A stretch of DNA of 64,000 nt from Desulfurivibrio sp044068625 (GCF_044068625.1 NZ_JBIPKH010000008.1:51362-115361), one strand, 5' to 3'. Positions 26,688 to 35,516 are shown, numbered from the stretch's first letter. Notes: a model not told the origin generated them from the sequence alone. Translations and numbers: made by a program.

Positions 26688-28025
26688 ATGAAAAATCCCC
26701 GCAACCTGGCAGCCAAACTATCCCTGCCCATCCTGGGCGCCCTGCTGTTTCTGGCCATCGCGGTCTGGCAGTTGCCCGACGGCGTGGCCGGAAAATCGCA
26801 ACAGGACACCTACCGGCACCTGGAAACCTTTGCCAACGTCCTCCATATCGTCCAGCAGAGCTATGTGGAGGAGATCGACGCCGAAGAGGCGATCCAGGGG
26901 GCGATCCGGGGCATGCTGCAAGCGCTTGACCCCCACTCCTCCTTCCTGCGGGCCGACGACTTCAAAGAACTGCAGATGGAGACCAAGGGGACCTTCACCG
27001 GGATCGGGATCGAGATCTCCATGCGGGACGGGGTGTTGACGGTGGTTTCCCCCATCGAGGGGACCCCGGCCTTCCGCCAGGGGCTGCGGGCGGCGGATCG
27101 GATCGTTAGGATCGACGGCGAGTCCACCAAGGATATCTCCCTGATGGAGGCGGTAAAAAAGCTACGGGGCCCCAAGGGAACCGAGGTGGTGGTCTCAATC
27201 ATGCGGGAGGGCTGGACGGAGTTCCGCGATATCACCATCGTTCGGGACCTGATCCCTATCCACAGCGTCCGCAGCAAGTGGCTGGAGCCGGGCTATGCCC
27301 ACATCAGGATCTCCAACTTCCAGGCCAAAACCACCCGCGACTTCCGGACCGCCCTGGAGGACCTCCAGAAAGAGCAGGAGATCAGCGGACTGGTGCTGGA
27401 TCTGCGCAACAACCCCGGCGGCCTGCTGGACCAGGCGGTGCAGCTGACCGATGTTTTCCTGGAGCGGGGAATCATCGTCTCCACCAAAGGGCGGATCCGG
27501 GAACAGAATATGATTTTTGAGGCCACCGGCAACGGCCCTGCCTACCGTTTCCCCATCGTGGTGCTGGTTAACGAGGGTAGTGCCAGTGCCTCGGAGATCG
27601 TGGCCGGCGCCCTGCAGGATCACCAACGGGCCATGATCATCGGCACCCCCACCTTCGGCAAGGGCTCGGTGCAGACCATCATCCCCCTCAATGACGGCGC
27701 CGGCCTCCGCCTGACCACCGCCCGTTACTACACCCCCAGCGGGGTATCGATTCAGGCCAAGGGAATCACCCCCGACGTGGAGGTCCGCAATGACGACCCC
27801 GCCCTCCTGGAGAACCGCGACGGGGCCAAGCCGCCCCACCAGATCCTCCGGGAACGGGACCTCCCCCACCACATCGATAACGATACCGACGCCCAACGGC
27901 AAAGCAGGGAGAGCAATGGGGAGGAGGACGAACTGCAGCAGCAGCTGGCCCGGGACCGCCAGCTGCAGTCGGCCCTGATGCTGCTCAAGGGGGTCCAGGT
28001 CTTTGGTGAGAGAACCAGACTGTAA
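26688..28025 (+). CDS. ctpA: Carboxy-terminal processing protease CtpA (S41 family)
   Basis: Periplasmic serine protease of 445 residues: an N-terminal membrane/signal helix (about 10-30), a PDZ domain (about 95-185) and an S41 domain with the Ser/Lys dyad. Ser300 lies in NEGSASASEI and Lys325 in TFGKGSVQ, with the family spacing of 25. In other bacteria CtpA trims C-termini of envelope proteins including peptidoglycan hydrolases, which fits its place after ftsEX-envC. About 110 bases separate it from envC, with only a weak promoter-like sequence (26610-26638). The C-terminus is charged and Gln/Asp-rich. Confidence 0.95.
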   Translation: MKNPRNLAAKLSLPILGALLFLAIAVWQLPDGVAGKSQQDTYRHLETFANVLHIVQQSYVEEIDAEEAIQGAIRGMLQALDPHSSFLRADDFKELQMETKGTFTGIGIEISMRDGVLTVVSPIEGTPAFRQGLRAADRIVRIDGESTKDISLMEAVKKLRGPKGTEVVVSIMREGWTEFRDITIVRDLIPIHSVRSKWLEPGYAHIRISNFQAKTTRDFRTALEDLQKEQEISGLVLDLRNNPGGLLDQAVQLTDVFLERGIIVSTKGRIREQNMIFEATGNGPAYRFPIVVLVNEGSASASEIVAGALQDHQRAMIIGTPTFGKGSVQTIIPLNDGAGLRLTTARYYTPSGVSIQAKGITPDVEVRNDDPALLENRDGAKPPHQILRERDLPHHIDNDTDAQRQSRESNGEEDELQQQLARDRQLQSALMLLKGVQVFGERTRL

Positions 28026-28058
28026 GGGGATCAGGGGAGGAGAACTCCGCCCCTGCTG

Positions 28059-28634
28059 CTACTTCCGGCGGGCCTCTTCGTAGAGATCGCGACCCTGGAG
28101 GTCGTTGATCACCACCGCCGGAAATCCTTCAATCTCGAAGCGGAACATCGCTTCGGCCCCGGCGTCGGCAAACGCCACCACCTCGCTCTTCTTGATGCAG
28201 CCGGACAGCATTGCCCCGGCCCCACCGATGGTGGCCAGATAGATGGCGCCATGGCGAAGCATCGCCGCCCTGACCTCCGGCGAACGCGGTCCCTTACCCA
28301 TGGTGGCCAGCAAGCCCAACTCCAACAGACGCGGGGTGTAGGCATCCATCCGGTAGCTGGTGGTGGGCCCGGCCGCCCCGATCACCCGCCCCGGCCGGGC
28401 CGGGGTCGGCCCCACATAGTAAAGCAATTGCCCGCGCAGATCCACCGGCAGGGCAGCCCCCTGGTCAAGCAGGGCGCAGAGCCGACGATGGGTCTGATCA
28501 CGGCCGGTGTAGATTACGCCGCTGAGGCTGACCAACTCCCCCGCTTCAATGGCAGCCAGATCCTCGGGCTCGAAAGGGACCCGCAGGGCCCGCAGATTAC
28601 GAAAAAAGCGCGGCTCGGTAGGCGATTGCGACAT
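28059..28634 (-). CDS. fumB: Fumarase (class I, Fe-S) beta subunit
   Basis: C-terminal half of the iron-sulfur hydro-lyase that interconverts fumarate and malate. The 191 residues contain GVIYTGRDQTHRRL, YVGPTP, GAAGPTTSYRMD and MLSGCIKKSEVVAF, typical of the beta subunit. The ATG at 28634 overlaps the alpha-subunit stop by one base (TGATG), so I did not use the longer upstream reading. L(+)-tartrate dehydratase is the main alternative within the family. With the alpha subunit it would act in an oxidative or reductive citric acid pathway. Confidence 0.88.
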   Translation of the reverse strand: MSQSPTEPRFFRNLRALRVPFEPEDLAAIEAGELVSLSGVIYTGRDQTHRRLCALLDQGAALPVDLRGQLLYYVGPTPARPGRVIGAAGPTTSYRMDAYTPRLLELGLLATMGKGPRSPEVRAAMLRHGAIYLATIGGAGAMLSGCIKKSEVVAFADAGAEAMFRFEIEGFPAVVINDLQGRDLYEEARRK

Positions 28635-29470
28635 CAGAGTACGATCTCCTTGTGGCGGTGGGCGTGGCACTGGATATTCACCGCCACCGGCAAACTGGCG
28701 ATATGGCAGGGAAAGAGCTCCAGGTGGACCGCCAGAGCGGTGTTTACCCCCCCCAGCCCATGAACCCCCGCCCCTTGCTCATTGATCTCCAGCAGCATTT
28801 CCGCTTCCAGGTCGGCCACATCGGACCGGGGATGAGCGTAACCCAAGGGTCGGCAGAGGGATTTTTTGGCCAGATAGGCCGCCTTCTCGAAGCTGCCACC
28901 CACCCCCACCCCCACCAGCACCGGCGGGCAGGGGTTGGAGCCGGCGGCCACCACCTGCTCCACCACATAACGGATAATGCCGGGCTTACCGGCCGAAGGC
29001 GGCAGCATGGCCATGGCGCTCATGTTTTCACTGCCGCACCCCTTGGGCAGAAAACGCAGGGTCAGGGCATCGCCGGCAACCAGTTCGAGATGAACCACCG
29101 CCGGGGTGTTATCATTGGTGTTGAGGCGGGTCAGGGGGTCGCAAACCGAATTCCGCAGGAAACCGTCCCGATAGCCCCGCCGCACCCCCTCCTGGATGGC
29201 CGCCTCCAGATCACCACCCACCCGAACTTCCCGGCCCAATTCGACAAAAACCACCGCCAGACCGGTGTCCTGACAGATCGGAATCTTCTCCCGGCTGGCG
29301 ATATCGCTGTTGCTCAGCAACAGCTCCAGCACATTACGGGCCAATTCCGACGACTCCCGATCCCGGGCAATCAGCAGGGCCTCCAGGGTGTCCGGCTCCA
29401 GGTCGCAGGCGGCGGCCATGGCCAGCTCCCGCACCGCGGCGGTAACCGCGCTCTCTTCAATAACTTTCAT
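28634..29470 (-). CDS. fumA: Fumarase (class I, Fe-S) alpha subunit
   Basis: N-terminal half of the two-subunit 4Fe-4S fumarase, 278 residues. Likely cluster ligands are Cys66 (PICQDTG), Cys181 (NPCPP) and Cys268 (QCHAHR). LPKGCGSENMS is also conserved. It begins three bases after the PilZ gene ends and overlaps the beta subunit, so a metabolic pair is joined to a motility gene cluster. Tartrate dehydratase alpha is the alternative reading. Oxygen-labile enzymes of this class suit an anaerobe. Confidence 0.9.
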   Translation of the reverse strand: MKVIEESAVTAAVRELAMAAACDLEPDTLEALLIARDRESSELARNVLELLLSNSDIASREKIPICQDTGLAVVFVELGREVRVGGDLEAAIQEGVRRGYRDGFLRNSVCDPLTRLNTNDNTPAVVHLELVAGDALTLRFLPKGCGSENMSAMAMLPPSAGKPGIIRYVVEQVVAAGSNPCPPVLVGVGVGGSFEKAAYLAKKSLCRPLGYAHPRSDVADLEAEMLLEINEQGAGVHGLGGVNTALAVHLELFPCHIASLPVAVNIQCHAHRHKEIVL

Positions 29471-29472
29471 GG

Positions 29473-30066
29473 TTAATCTTCATCCGCCTGACGCCGGCTG
29501 CGCAGGGCCATGCTCTGTTGTTTGAAATTGTGCTGGACCAGCTTTTCCCGGTCCTCCTCCATCACCAGGGCGAATTCCGAGCCGATCCGGTAGATGGCTC
29601 GACCCTGATGCTCACCATCCTGTTCGCACTGGGTGACCCGGGCAAAAAAGTAGAGATAGCTGTAGGAGGGCAGCAGGGCCAGATGAATCTCGACCAGATC
29701 CCCGGGGGTGAACTGCTCGAAGGAGAAGAAGGCGATCCCCCGCCCGCTGATACTCACCTTCTGCAGCTTCAGGGCATCAAAGAGGCTGCGTTCACCCTTG
29801 ACCCTTTTCAGCAGAATATTGAGTTTGTTGTCCAGGTGCTTGAGAAAATCCGCCAGGTCCGGATCCCGGTTCCGCAGCCTCTCCAGAGCGGTATGGGCGC
29901 CGATATAGAGCTGAATATCCCCTAATCCCTCCTGGGTATAGATGGAGATCCCCTGCTGATAGTCCTCGGCAATCTCCGTGAATTTTTCCGGGGTCACCTT
30001 CTTGTAGGCCAGCAAAACCCGATCGGTGGCCCGCACCGCCCCTCTCCTGTTCCGCCCTTCACTCAT
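29473..30066 (-). CDS. PilZ-like c-di-GMP effector candidate in motAB operon
   Basis: A 197-residue soluble protein. A helical N-terminal half contains RRGAVRATDRVL. A beta-rich half follows with KVSISGRGIAFFSFEQFTPGDLVEIHLALLP and a final FxARV strand, the arrangement of PilZ domains. The usual D/N of the DxSxxG motif is Ser here (SISGRG), so c-di-GMP binding is not assured. It lies 24 bases after motB and would suit a YcgR-like brake on the motor. The family call is by motif pattern, so moderate confidence. Confidence 0.7.
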   Translation of the reverse strand: MSEGRNRRGAVRATDRVLLAYKKVTPEKFTEIAEDYQQGISIYTQEGLGDIQLYIGAHTALERLRNRDPDLADFLKHLDNKLNILLKRVKGERSLFDALKLQKVSISGRGIAFFSFEQFTPGDLVEIHLALLPSYSYLYFFARVTQCEQDGEHQGRAIYRIGSEFALVMEEDREKLVQHNFKQQSMALRSRRQADED

Positions 30067-30090
30067 TGTCCACCCCCGCCGGGTAATATG

Positions 30091-30849
30091 TCACCTGTCC
30101 CCCTCCAGCTCCAGTAACTCCCTGAACCCTTCAAAGGCCCGCACATCGGCCCCAGGCCGAATCCTGAACTCCACCCGCCGGTTGGCGGCCCTCCCCGCGG
30201 CGGTATCGTTGGCAGCCACCGGCTGGCCATCGGCGTAGGCCACCGCCGAGATCCGATCCCGGGGGATATCATACCGGGAAGTGAGATATTCCACCACCCC
30301 CACCGCCCGGGCCGAGGACAACTCCCAGTTGGATGAAAAGGGCGCCCCCGGACGGATGGGCACGTTGTCGGTATGCCCCCCCACCATCATGCTGGCACTG
30401 GACTCCACCAGAATCGGCCCCAGTTGATCCAGCAACCGTTTAAAATCCCCCTTGATTTCGGCCCGACCCAGATCAAAGGCCACCGAATCGCGAATTCTTA
30501 CCAGCACCTCCCCGGCCTCCCCATCCTCGATGGTCACCAGCCCCGCGTCTTCCAACTCCCGGAACAGCTGCTGCACCGGCTTTCTGACATCGAAGGGTAC
30601 CGTTTCAAACACGGTGGCGATGATCTTTTCGGCCCGGGGAACATGGTGGGCCGGGGTGATGGTCTGTATCCCGAAGGCTCGCTGGATGGAGCCGGTCACC
30701 TTGAGGAAGCTGGGCTCATCCAGGGTGGAGAAGGAGAGGATCAACACCAGAAAGCAGAGCAACAGCAGGGCGATATCGGCAAAGGTGGTCATCCACAGCG
30801 GGGCGCCGGGCGGAGGAGGCGGCTGTTTTTTGATCCTCTTTTTTGCCAT
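30091..30849 (-). CDS. motB: Flagellar stator protein MotB
   Basis: Ion-conducting and peptidoglycan-anchoring stator subunit, 252 residues. One transmembrane helix (about 20-40) carries the essential ion-binding Asp25 in WMTTFADIALLLLCF. The C-terminal OmpA-like domain binds peptidoglycan (GGHTDNVPI, NWELSSARA, NRRVEFRI). A proline-rich tract (residues 10-14) precedes the helix. It follows motA by eight bases. Whether protons or sodium drive it cannot be decided from sequence alone. Confidence 0.96.
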   Translation of the reverse strand: MAKKRIKKQPPPPPGAPLWMTTFADIALLLLCFLVLILSFSTLDEPSFLKVTGSIQRAFGIQTITPAHHVPRAEKIIATVFETVPFDVRKPVQQLFRELEDAGLVTIEDGEAGEVLVRIRDSVAFDLGRAEIKGDFKRLLDQLGPILVESSASMMVGGHTDNVPIRPGAPFSSNWELSSARAVGVVEYLTSRYDIPRDRISAVAYADGQPVAANDTAAGRAANRRVEFRIRPGADVRAFEGFRELLELEGDR

Positions 30850-30857
30850 CCCCCGAC

Positions 30858-31622
30858 CTACCTTTTCTCCATGGCGTTTTTCCGATCCTTGGGGGGCAGG
30901 AAGGTTTCCAGGAACTCCTCCATCACCCGGGGATTGAGCCCCTTGAGGATCCCCAGAACCCCTTCGATGATCAACTGACGGTTACGCTCCTCCTCCTGGC
31001 TACGCAGAACCAGCTTGTCGGCCAGGGGGATAAAGAGAAAGTTGGCCAGTACCGCGCCATAGAGGGTGGTGAGCAGAGCCACCGCCATCCCGGGGCCAAT
31101 GGCGGCGGGATCACTCATATTGGAAAGCATCTGCACCAATCCCACCAGGGTGCCGATCATCCCGAAGGCCGGAGCCGAGGCCCCCATGCCGTTGAAGACC
31201 TGCTGCCCCACCTGGTGGCGGGCCAGGGTCAGTTCCACCTCTTTCTGCAGAACCTCCTCGATAAACTCCGACTCATGGCCATCGACACAGTACATGATCG
31301 ATTTTTTGAGGAATTTGTCGGTGATCGGCTGCTGCTCCAGGACAATCAAGCCATTTTTACGGGCCACGTGGGCCAGGCTGACAATCTCGGCGATTACCTC
31401 CTGGGGGTTGTTCAGCCGCACGGTAAAGGCGTTCATCGCGATCTTGAACGAATTGACCACATCGGCAATACTGAAACGGATCAGGGCGGTGGCCAGGGTC
31501 CCGCCGACCACGATCAGGACCGACGGGGGGTTGACGAATATGCCGGGGGCGTCCCCAAGCAGGATCGCCCCCACCAGCAGGACCGAGCCTAAAACCACCC
31601 CGATTAAGGTTGCTAAATCCAT
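30858..31622 (-). CDS. motA: Flagellar stator protein MotA
   Basis: Stator subunit with four transmembrane helices, 254 residues. Family features include the N-terminal GVVLGSVLLVGAILLGDAPGIFVNPPSVLIVVGGT and the PAFGMIGTLVGLVQML segment before helix three. The cytoplasmic loop contains the charged residues that contact FliG. First gene of motA-motB-PilZ-fumarase. Only 78 bases separate it from panB upstream, so read-through from the rlmE operon is possible. Confidence 0.96.
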   Translation of the reverse strand: MDLATLIGVVLGSVLLVGAILLGDAPGIFVNPPSVLIVVGGTLATALIRFSIADVVNSFKIAMNAFTVRLNNPQEVIAEIVSLAHVARKNGLIVLEQQPITDKFLKKSIMYCVDGHESEFIEEVLQKEVELTLARHQVGQQVFNGMGASAPAFGMIGTLVGLVQMLSNMSDPAAIGPGMAVALLTTLYGAVLANFLFIPLADKLVLRSQEEERNRQLIIEGVLGILKGLNPRVMEEFLETFLPPKDRKNAMEKR

Positions 31623-31700
31623 AGATAGCCGCGTCCTTTCCGCTTTTTCTTTGCCTGAAGGGCCGGCGGCGACCCGGGCCGCCCGCCCCGCCCACTCGGC

Positions 31701-32543
31701 TTACTTATCGGCCGGCCTGGTTTTTCCTTCAATCAACGGTCCGAAAGAGTGCTCGGCGGCGGGAAAAACTCCCCGCTCCACCTCATCCCTGAAGGAGGCC
31801 AGCGCCGCGCCGGCCTGTTCGGCCAGGGCGGCGTACTGTTTGGCAAACCGGGGTACAAAACGATCAAAAAGGCCCAACAGATCGTGGGTGACCAGCACCT
31901 GACCGTCACAGTACGGTCCGGCCCCGATCCCGATGGTGGGAATCGCAACCGCCGCGCTGATCCTTTGCGCCAGCAGGGCCGGCACGCACTCCAGCACCAG
32001 GGCAAAGGCCCCGGCCTCGGCCAGGGCCTGGGCATCGTGCAGCAACCGTTCCGCCGAACCGTCATCCCGCCCCTGAACCTTGAACCCTCCCAGTTGGCCG
32101 GCGGTCTGGGGAGTCAAGCCGATATGCCCCATCACCGGAATGCCGGCCCGCACCACCGCCGCCACGGTGGCGGCAATCCGCGCCCCCCCTTCCACCTTGA
32201 CCGCCGCGCAACCGGCCTCTTTCAAAAAGCGGCCGGCGTTGGCAATCGCCGCTTTTTCATCAACCTGGTAGGAGAGAAAGGGCATATCCCCGATCAGCAA
32301 GGCGTTTTTTACCCCCCGCCGCACCGCCCGGGCGTGATGGATCATCTCCGCCATGGTCACCGGCACCGTGGAGTCATAGCCCAAGGCCACCATCCCCAGG
32401 GAATCGCCCACCAGAACCAGGTCCACCCCGGCCCGGTCGACCAGGGTGGCGAAGGCGGCGTCATGGGCGGTGAGCATGGTGATCTTCTCACCCCGCTGCT
32501 TCTTGGCCAGCAGATCGCAAACGCTCTTCACGGCAACAGCCAT
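31701..32543 (-). CDS. panB: Ketopantoate hydroxymethyltransferase PanB
   Basis: Transfers a one-carbon unit from methylene-tetrahydrofolate to ketoisovalerate, the first committed step to pantothenate and CoA. The 280 residues contain MLTAHDAAFATLVDRAGVDLVLVGDSLGMV, the Mg-binding Asp in GDMPF, VKVEGG and PVMGHIGLTPQ. I chose the ATG at 32543 with GGAG upstream; the longer reading runs into ruvB. Ends the rlmE-yebC-ruvCAB-panB run. Confidence 0.96.
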   Translation of the reverse strand: MAVAVKSVCDLLAKKQRGEKITMLTAHDAAFATLVDRAGVDLVLVGDSLGMVALGYDSTVPVTMAEMIHHARAVRRGVKNALLIGDMPFLSYQVDEKAAIANAGRFLKEAGCAAVKVEGGARIAATVAAVVRAGIPVMGHIGLTPQTAGQLGGFKVQGRDDGSAERLLHDAQALAEAGAFALVLECVPALLAQRISAAVAIPTIGIGAGPYCDGQVLVTHDLLGLFDRFVPRFAKQYAALAEQAGAALASFRDEVERGVFPAAEHSFGPLIEGKTRPADK

Positions 32544-32547
32544 TCCG

Positions 32548-33627
32548 TCACTCTCCTTGGGGGAAAGGTTTAAGCGGCCCGGCCTCCTCAAAGAGCCCCC
32601 GACTCCGCTCCTGGCCGTTGCCGTTTTTACAGTTGAACACCCGGCCGAAATGCTCATAGGCGGCCCGGGTGGCCATCCGCCCCCGGGGGGTGCGGATCAG
32701 AAACCCGGCCTGGATCAGGAAGGGTTCATAGACATCCTCCAGGGTGTTCTTCTCCTCGCAGACCATGGTGGCCAAGGTCTCCAGGCCGATGGGCCCGCCC
32801 TGGAACCGGTCGATCAGGGCCAGCAGGATCCGGCGATCCATCTCGTCAAAACCGAGCTGATCCACCCCCAGCATCGATAGGGCCTGGTCGGCCACCTGGG
32901 CGGTGATACGCCCCTGGGCCTTGACCTCGGCAAAATCCCGCAGCCGCCGCAGCAGCCGGTTGGCGATCCGGGGGGTGCCCCGGGAGCGGCGGCCGATCTC
33001 GAGAGCCCCGCTCTCATCCATGGGGACCCCCAGCAGTCCGGCCGAACGCTTGACGATCAAGACCAGCTCCTCGGGGCGGTAAAAATCGAGCCGCAGGGCC
33101 AGGCCGAACCGGTCCCGCAACGGGGGAGTCAACAGGCCGGTCCTGGTGGTGGCCCCCACCAGGGTGAAACGGGGCAGCGACATCTTGACGCTGCGGGCGC
33201 CCGGCCCCTGGCCGATCACCAGATCCAGCTCATAATCCTCCATGGCCGGATAGAGGATCTCCTCCACCACATGGTTCAACCGGTGAATCTCGTCGATGAA
33301 GAGAACATCCCCCTCCTGGAGGCTGGTGAGGATGGCGGCCAGGTCGCCGGCCCGCTCGATCACCGGCCCGGAGGTAACCCGGATGGCCGCCCCCATCTCG
33401 TTGGCGATCACATAGGCCAGGGTGGTTTTGCCCAGGCCGGGAAAACCATGAAACAGGGTATGATCCAGGGCCTCATTGCGCCCCTTGGCGGCGGCAATGG
33501 CGATGGCCAGGTTCTCCTTGAGCTGCTCCTGACCGACATACTGGCTCAAGAGTTTGGGCCGCAGATCGGCATCGGGGAAATCTTCCGGGCCGACGACCGG
33601 ATTGACCAGACGCTCTTCCAGGTTCAT
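32548..33627 (-). CDS. ruvB: Holliday-junction branch-migration ATPase RuvB
   Basis: Hexameric AAA+ motor that drives branch migration with RuvA. The 359 residues contain Walker A GFPGLGKTT, Walker B VLFIDEIHRL, the sensor GATTRTGLLTPPLRDRFG and a C-terminal winged helix (TPRGRMATRAAYEHFG). About 20 residues of extra tail follow the usual end. Its ATG overlaps the ruvA stop as ATGA. Confidence 0.98.
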   Translation of the reverse strand: MNLEERLVNPVVGPEDFPDADLRPKLLSQYVGQEQLKENLAIAIAAAKGRNEALDHTLFHGFPGLGKTTLAYVIANEMGAAIRVTSGPVIERAGDLAAILTSLQEGDVLFIDEIHRLNHVVEEILYPAMEDYELDLVIGQGPGARSVKMSLPRFTLVGATTRTGLLTPPLRDRFGLALRLDFYRPEELVLIVKRSAGLLGVPMDESGALEIGRRSRGTPRIANRLLRRLRDFAEVKAQGRITAQVADQALSMLGVDQLGFDEMDRRILLALIDRFQGGPIGLETLATMVCEEKNTLEDVYEPFLIQAGFLIRTPRGRMATRAAYEHFGRVFNCKNGNGQERSRGLFEEAGPLKPFPQGE

Positions 33628-34259
33628 GCCAGGGACCTCAGGGTAAGGCGCAGCAGTTCATCAAGGGCCACGGTGGCCGCCTTCTCCTCCCCCAGCTGTC
33701 GCCGCACCTCGGCCAGGGCGGCCCGGGCCCGGACCGGCAGATATCCGAGGTTGAGCAGGGCGGAGAGGGCGTCCTGGAAAGAGGGTTCGGCAAACTCCGC
33801 CGTCGCCCCCTCGGCGGCGCGGCTGGCCCAGGTGGCCCGCGAGTCAACAGCCGGGAAGAAGTCAACCTTATCCTTCAACTCCAGGCAGAGCCGTTCAGCG
33901 GTCTTTTTACCCACCCCCGGCAATTTTTTCAGGGTGGCGATATCGTCGGTGGCGATGGCCCGGCTGAGCAGATCAGGCGCCGCCCCGGCCAAAATATTCA
34001 TCGCCAGGCGCGGCCCCACTCCGGAGACCCCCAGCAGCAACAGAAAAAACCGTTTTTCGGCCGGATCAAGAAAGCCGTAAAGGCTGAAGGAGTCCTCGCG
34101 GACCACGGTCTGGATATAAAGGAAAACGGTCTCACCCAGAACGGGCAGCCTTTCGTGACGGCCGCCGGGGAAAAAAACCTCATAGCCCACCCCGCCCACC
34201 TCGACGATAAGGCTGTCGGTGCCCCGGTGCGCCAATTGTCCCTGCAAAGATGCGATCAT
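33624..34259 (-). CDS. ruvA: Holliday-junction DNA helicase subunit RuvA
   Basis: Tetrameric junction-binding protein that loads RuvB. The 211 residues start MIASLQGQL and contain the OB-fold domain, two helix-hairpin-helix motifs (FLLLLGVSGVGPRLAMNIL and LKKLPGVGKKTAERLCLELK) and the mobile C-terminal RuvB-binding domain. An ATG two codons earlier (34265) is also possible; the ribosome-binding site is weak. Between ruvC and ruvB in the standard order. Confidence 0.97.
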   Translation of the reverse strand: MIASLQGQLAHRGTDSLIVEVGGVGYEVFFPGGRHERLPVLGETVFLYIQTVVREDSFSLYGFLDPAEKRFFLLLLGVSGVGPRLAMNILAGAAPDLLSRAIATDDIATLKKLPGVGKKTAERLCLELKDKVDFFPAVDSRATWASRAAEGATAEFAEPSFQDALSALLNLGYLPVRARAALAEVRRQLGEEKAATVALDELLRLTLRSLA

Positions 34260-34287
34260 GGCCATACCATACCCGAAAAAACCGGGA

Positions 34288-34770
34288 TCAGAAAGGGTTG
34301 TGATTGGCGCAACAGATGGCCACCGCCAGGGCATCGGCGGCGTCCTGGGAGGGGCTGGCGGCCAGCTTGAGCAAGGCCCGCACCATCTGCTGGACCTGCT
34401 CCTTGGAGGCCTGGCCGTAACCGGCCACCGCCTGCTTGACCACCCGCGGGCTGTACTCGGCCACCGGCAGGCCATGCTCCATGGCGGCCAGAATAATCAC
34501 CCCCCGGGCATGCCCCAGTTTCAGGGCCGAACGGGGATTGACCGCGGTGAACAGATCCTCCACCGCCGCCCGATCGGGCCGGTGGAGGGCGATCACCTCG
34601 GTCAAGCCCCGGTGGATCGCCAGGAGCCGGGCCGGCAGCTCCCGGTGCCGATCGGCCCGAATCACCCCGGCCGCCACCAAGCGTAAGCGGTTGCCCTCCT
34701 GCTCGATCACCCCGTAACCGGTGATCCGGCTGCCGGGATCAACCCCTAAAATCCGGCTGACCCGGCTCAG
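34288..34770 (-). CDS. ruvC: Holliday-junction resolvase RuvC, probable CTG start
   Basis: Mg-dependent endonuclease that resolves Holliday junctions. The catalytic Asp lies in ILGVDPGSRITGYGVIE and the other acidic residues follow (VEDLFTAVNPRSALKLGHARG, QDAADALAVAI). The first ATG/GTG/TTG codons in frame lie downstream of that essential motif, so the start must be elsewhere. CTG at 34770 overlaps the yebC stop as CTGA and follows GGAGG by seven bases, giving 160 residues, the family length. I infer a translationally coupled CTG start; an ATT codon seven codons further on is a weaker alternative. Confidence 0.9.
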   Translation of the reverse strand: MSRVSRILGVDPGSRITGYGVIEQEGNRLRLVAAGVIRADRHRELPARLLAIHRGLTEVIALHRPDRAAVEDLFTAVNPRSALKLGHARGVIILAAMEHGLPVAEYSPRVVKQAVAGYGQASKEQVQQMVRALLKLAASPSQDAADALAVAICCANHNPF

Positions 34771-35516
34771 GAGATCGCCTCCATCACCTCATCGGAGATG
34801 TCGAAGTTGGCATGCACCTGCTGGACATCGTCGTTGTCTTCCAGAACTTCCAGCATCTTCATCAGCTGGGCGGCGGTTTTGGCGTCAGTAACCTCCACCA
34901 CGTTCTGGGGGATCATGGTGACCCCGGCCTCGACAAAAACCACCCCCTTACCCCGCAGGGCCTCGCTCACCTGCTCATAATCCTCCGGGGCGCAGAGCAC
35001 CTGAAAGGAGTCGTCCTCGCTGACAACATCCTCGGCCCCGGCCTCCAGGGCCAGATCCATCAGCGCGTCCTCATCGATGGCGCCCTTGTCGACCACCATC
35101 TGCCCCTTCTTATTGAACATCCAGGAGACACAGTTGGCCTCGCCCATGTTGCCGCCATGCTTGCTGAAGGCGTGGCGCACCTCGGCCACGGTCCGCACCC
35201 GGTTGTCGGTCATGCTCTCCACCAGCACCGCCACCCCGCCGGGACCATAACCTTCGTAGGTGATCTCCTCATAGGTCACCCCTTCCAGCTCACCGGTCCC
35301 CTTCTTGATGGCCCGATCGATATTATCCTTGGGCATATTCTCGGCCTTGGCCGCGGCGATGGCGGTTCGCAGCCGGGGGTTGCCGCCGGGATCACCGCCG
35401 CCCAGCCGAGCCGCCACGATGATCTCTTTGATGATCCGGGTGAAGATCTTGCCCCGCTTGGCATCCACCGCCCCTTTCCGCCGCTTGATATTGGCCCACT
35501 TGGAATGTCCCGCCAT
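34767..35516 (-). CDS. yebC: YebC/PmpR-family protein
   Basis: Conserved protein of 249 residues starting MAGHSKWANIKRRKGAVDAKRGKIFTRI, the family signature. YebC/TACO1 proteins have been reported as transcriptional regulators and, more recently, as factors that help ribosomes translate proline stretches. It precedes ruvC as in many bacteria, with its TGA shared by the inferred ruvC start. An acidic C-terminal region (LEDNDDVQQVHANFDISDE) is typical. Confidence 0.95.
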   Translation of the reverse strand: MAGHSKWANIKRRKGAVDAKRGKIFTRIIKEIIVAARLGGGDPGGNPRLRTAIAAAKAENMPKDNIDRAIKKGTGELEGVTYEEITYEGYGPGGVAVLVESMTDNRVRTVAEVRHAFSKHGGNMGEANCVSWMFNKKGQMVVDKGAIDEDALMDLALEAGAEDVVSEDDSFQVLCAPEDYEQVSEALRGKGVVFVEAGVTMIPQNVVEVTDAKTAAQLMKMLEVLEDNDDVQQVHANFDISDEVMEAIS

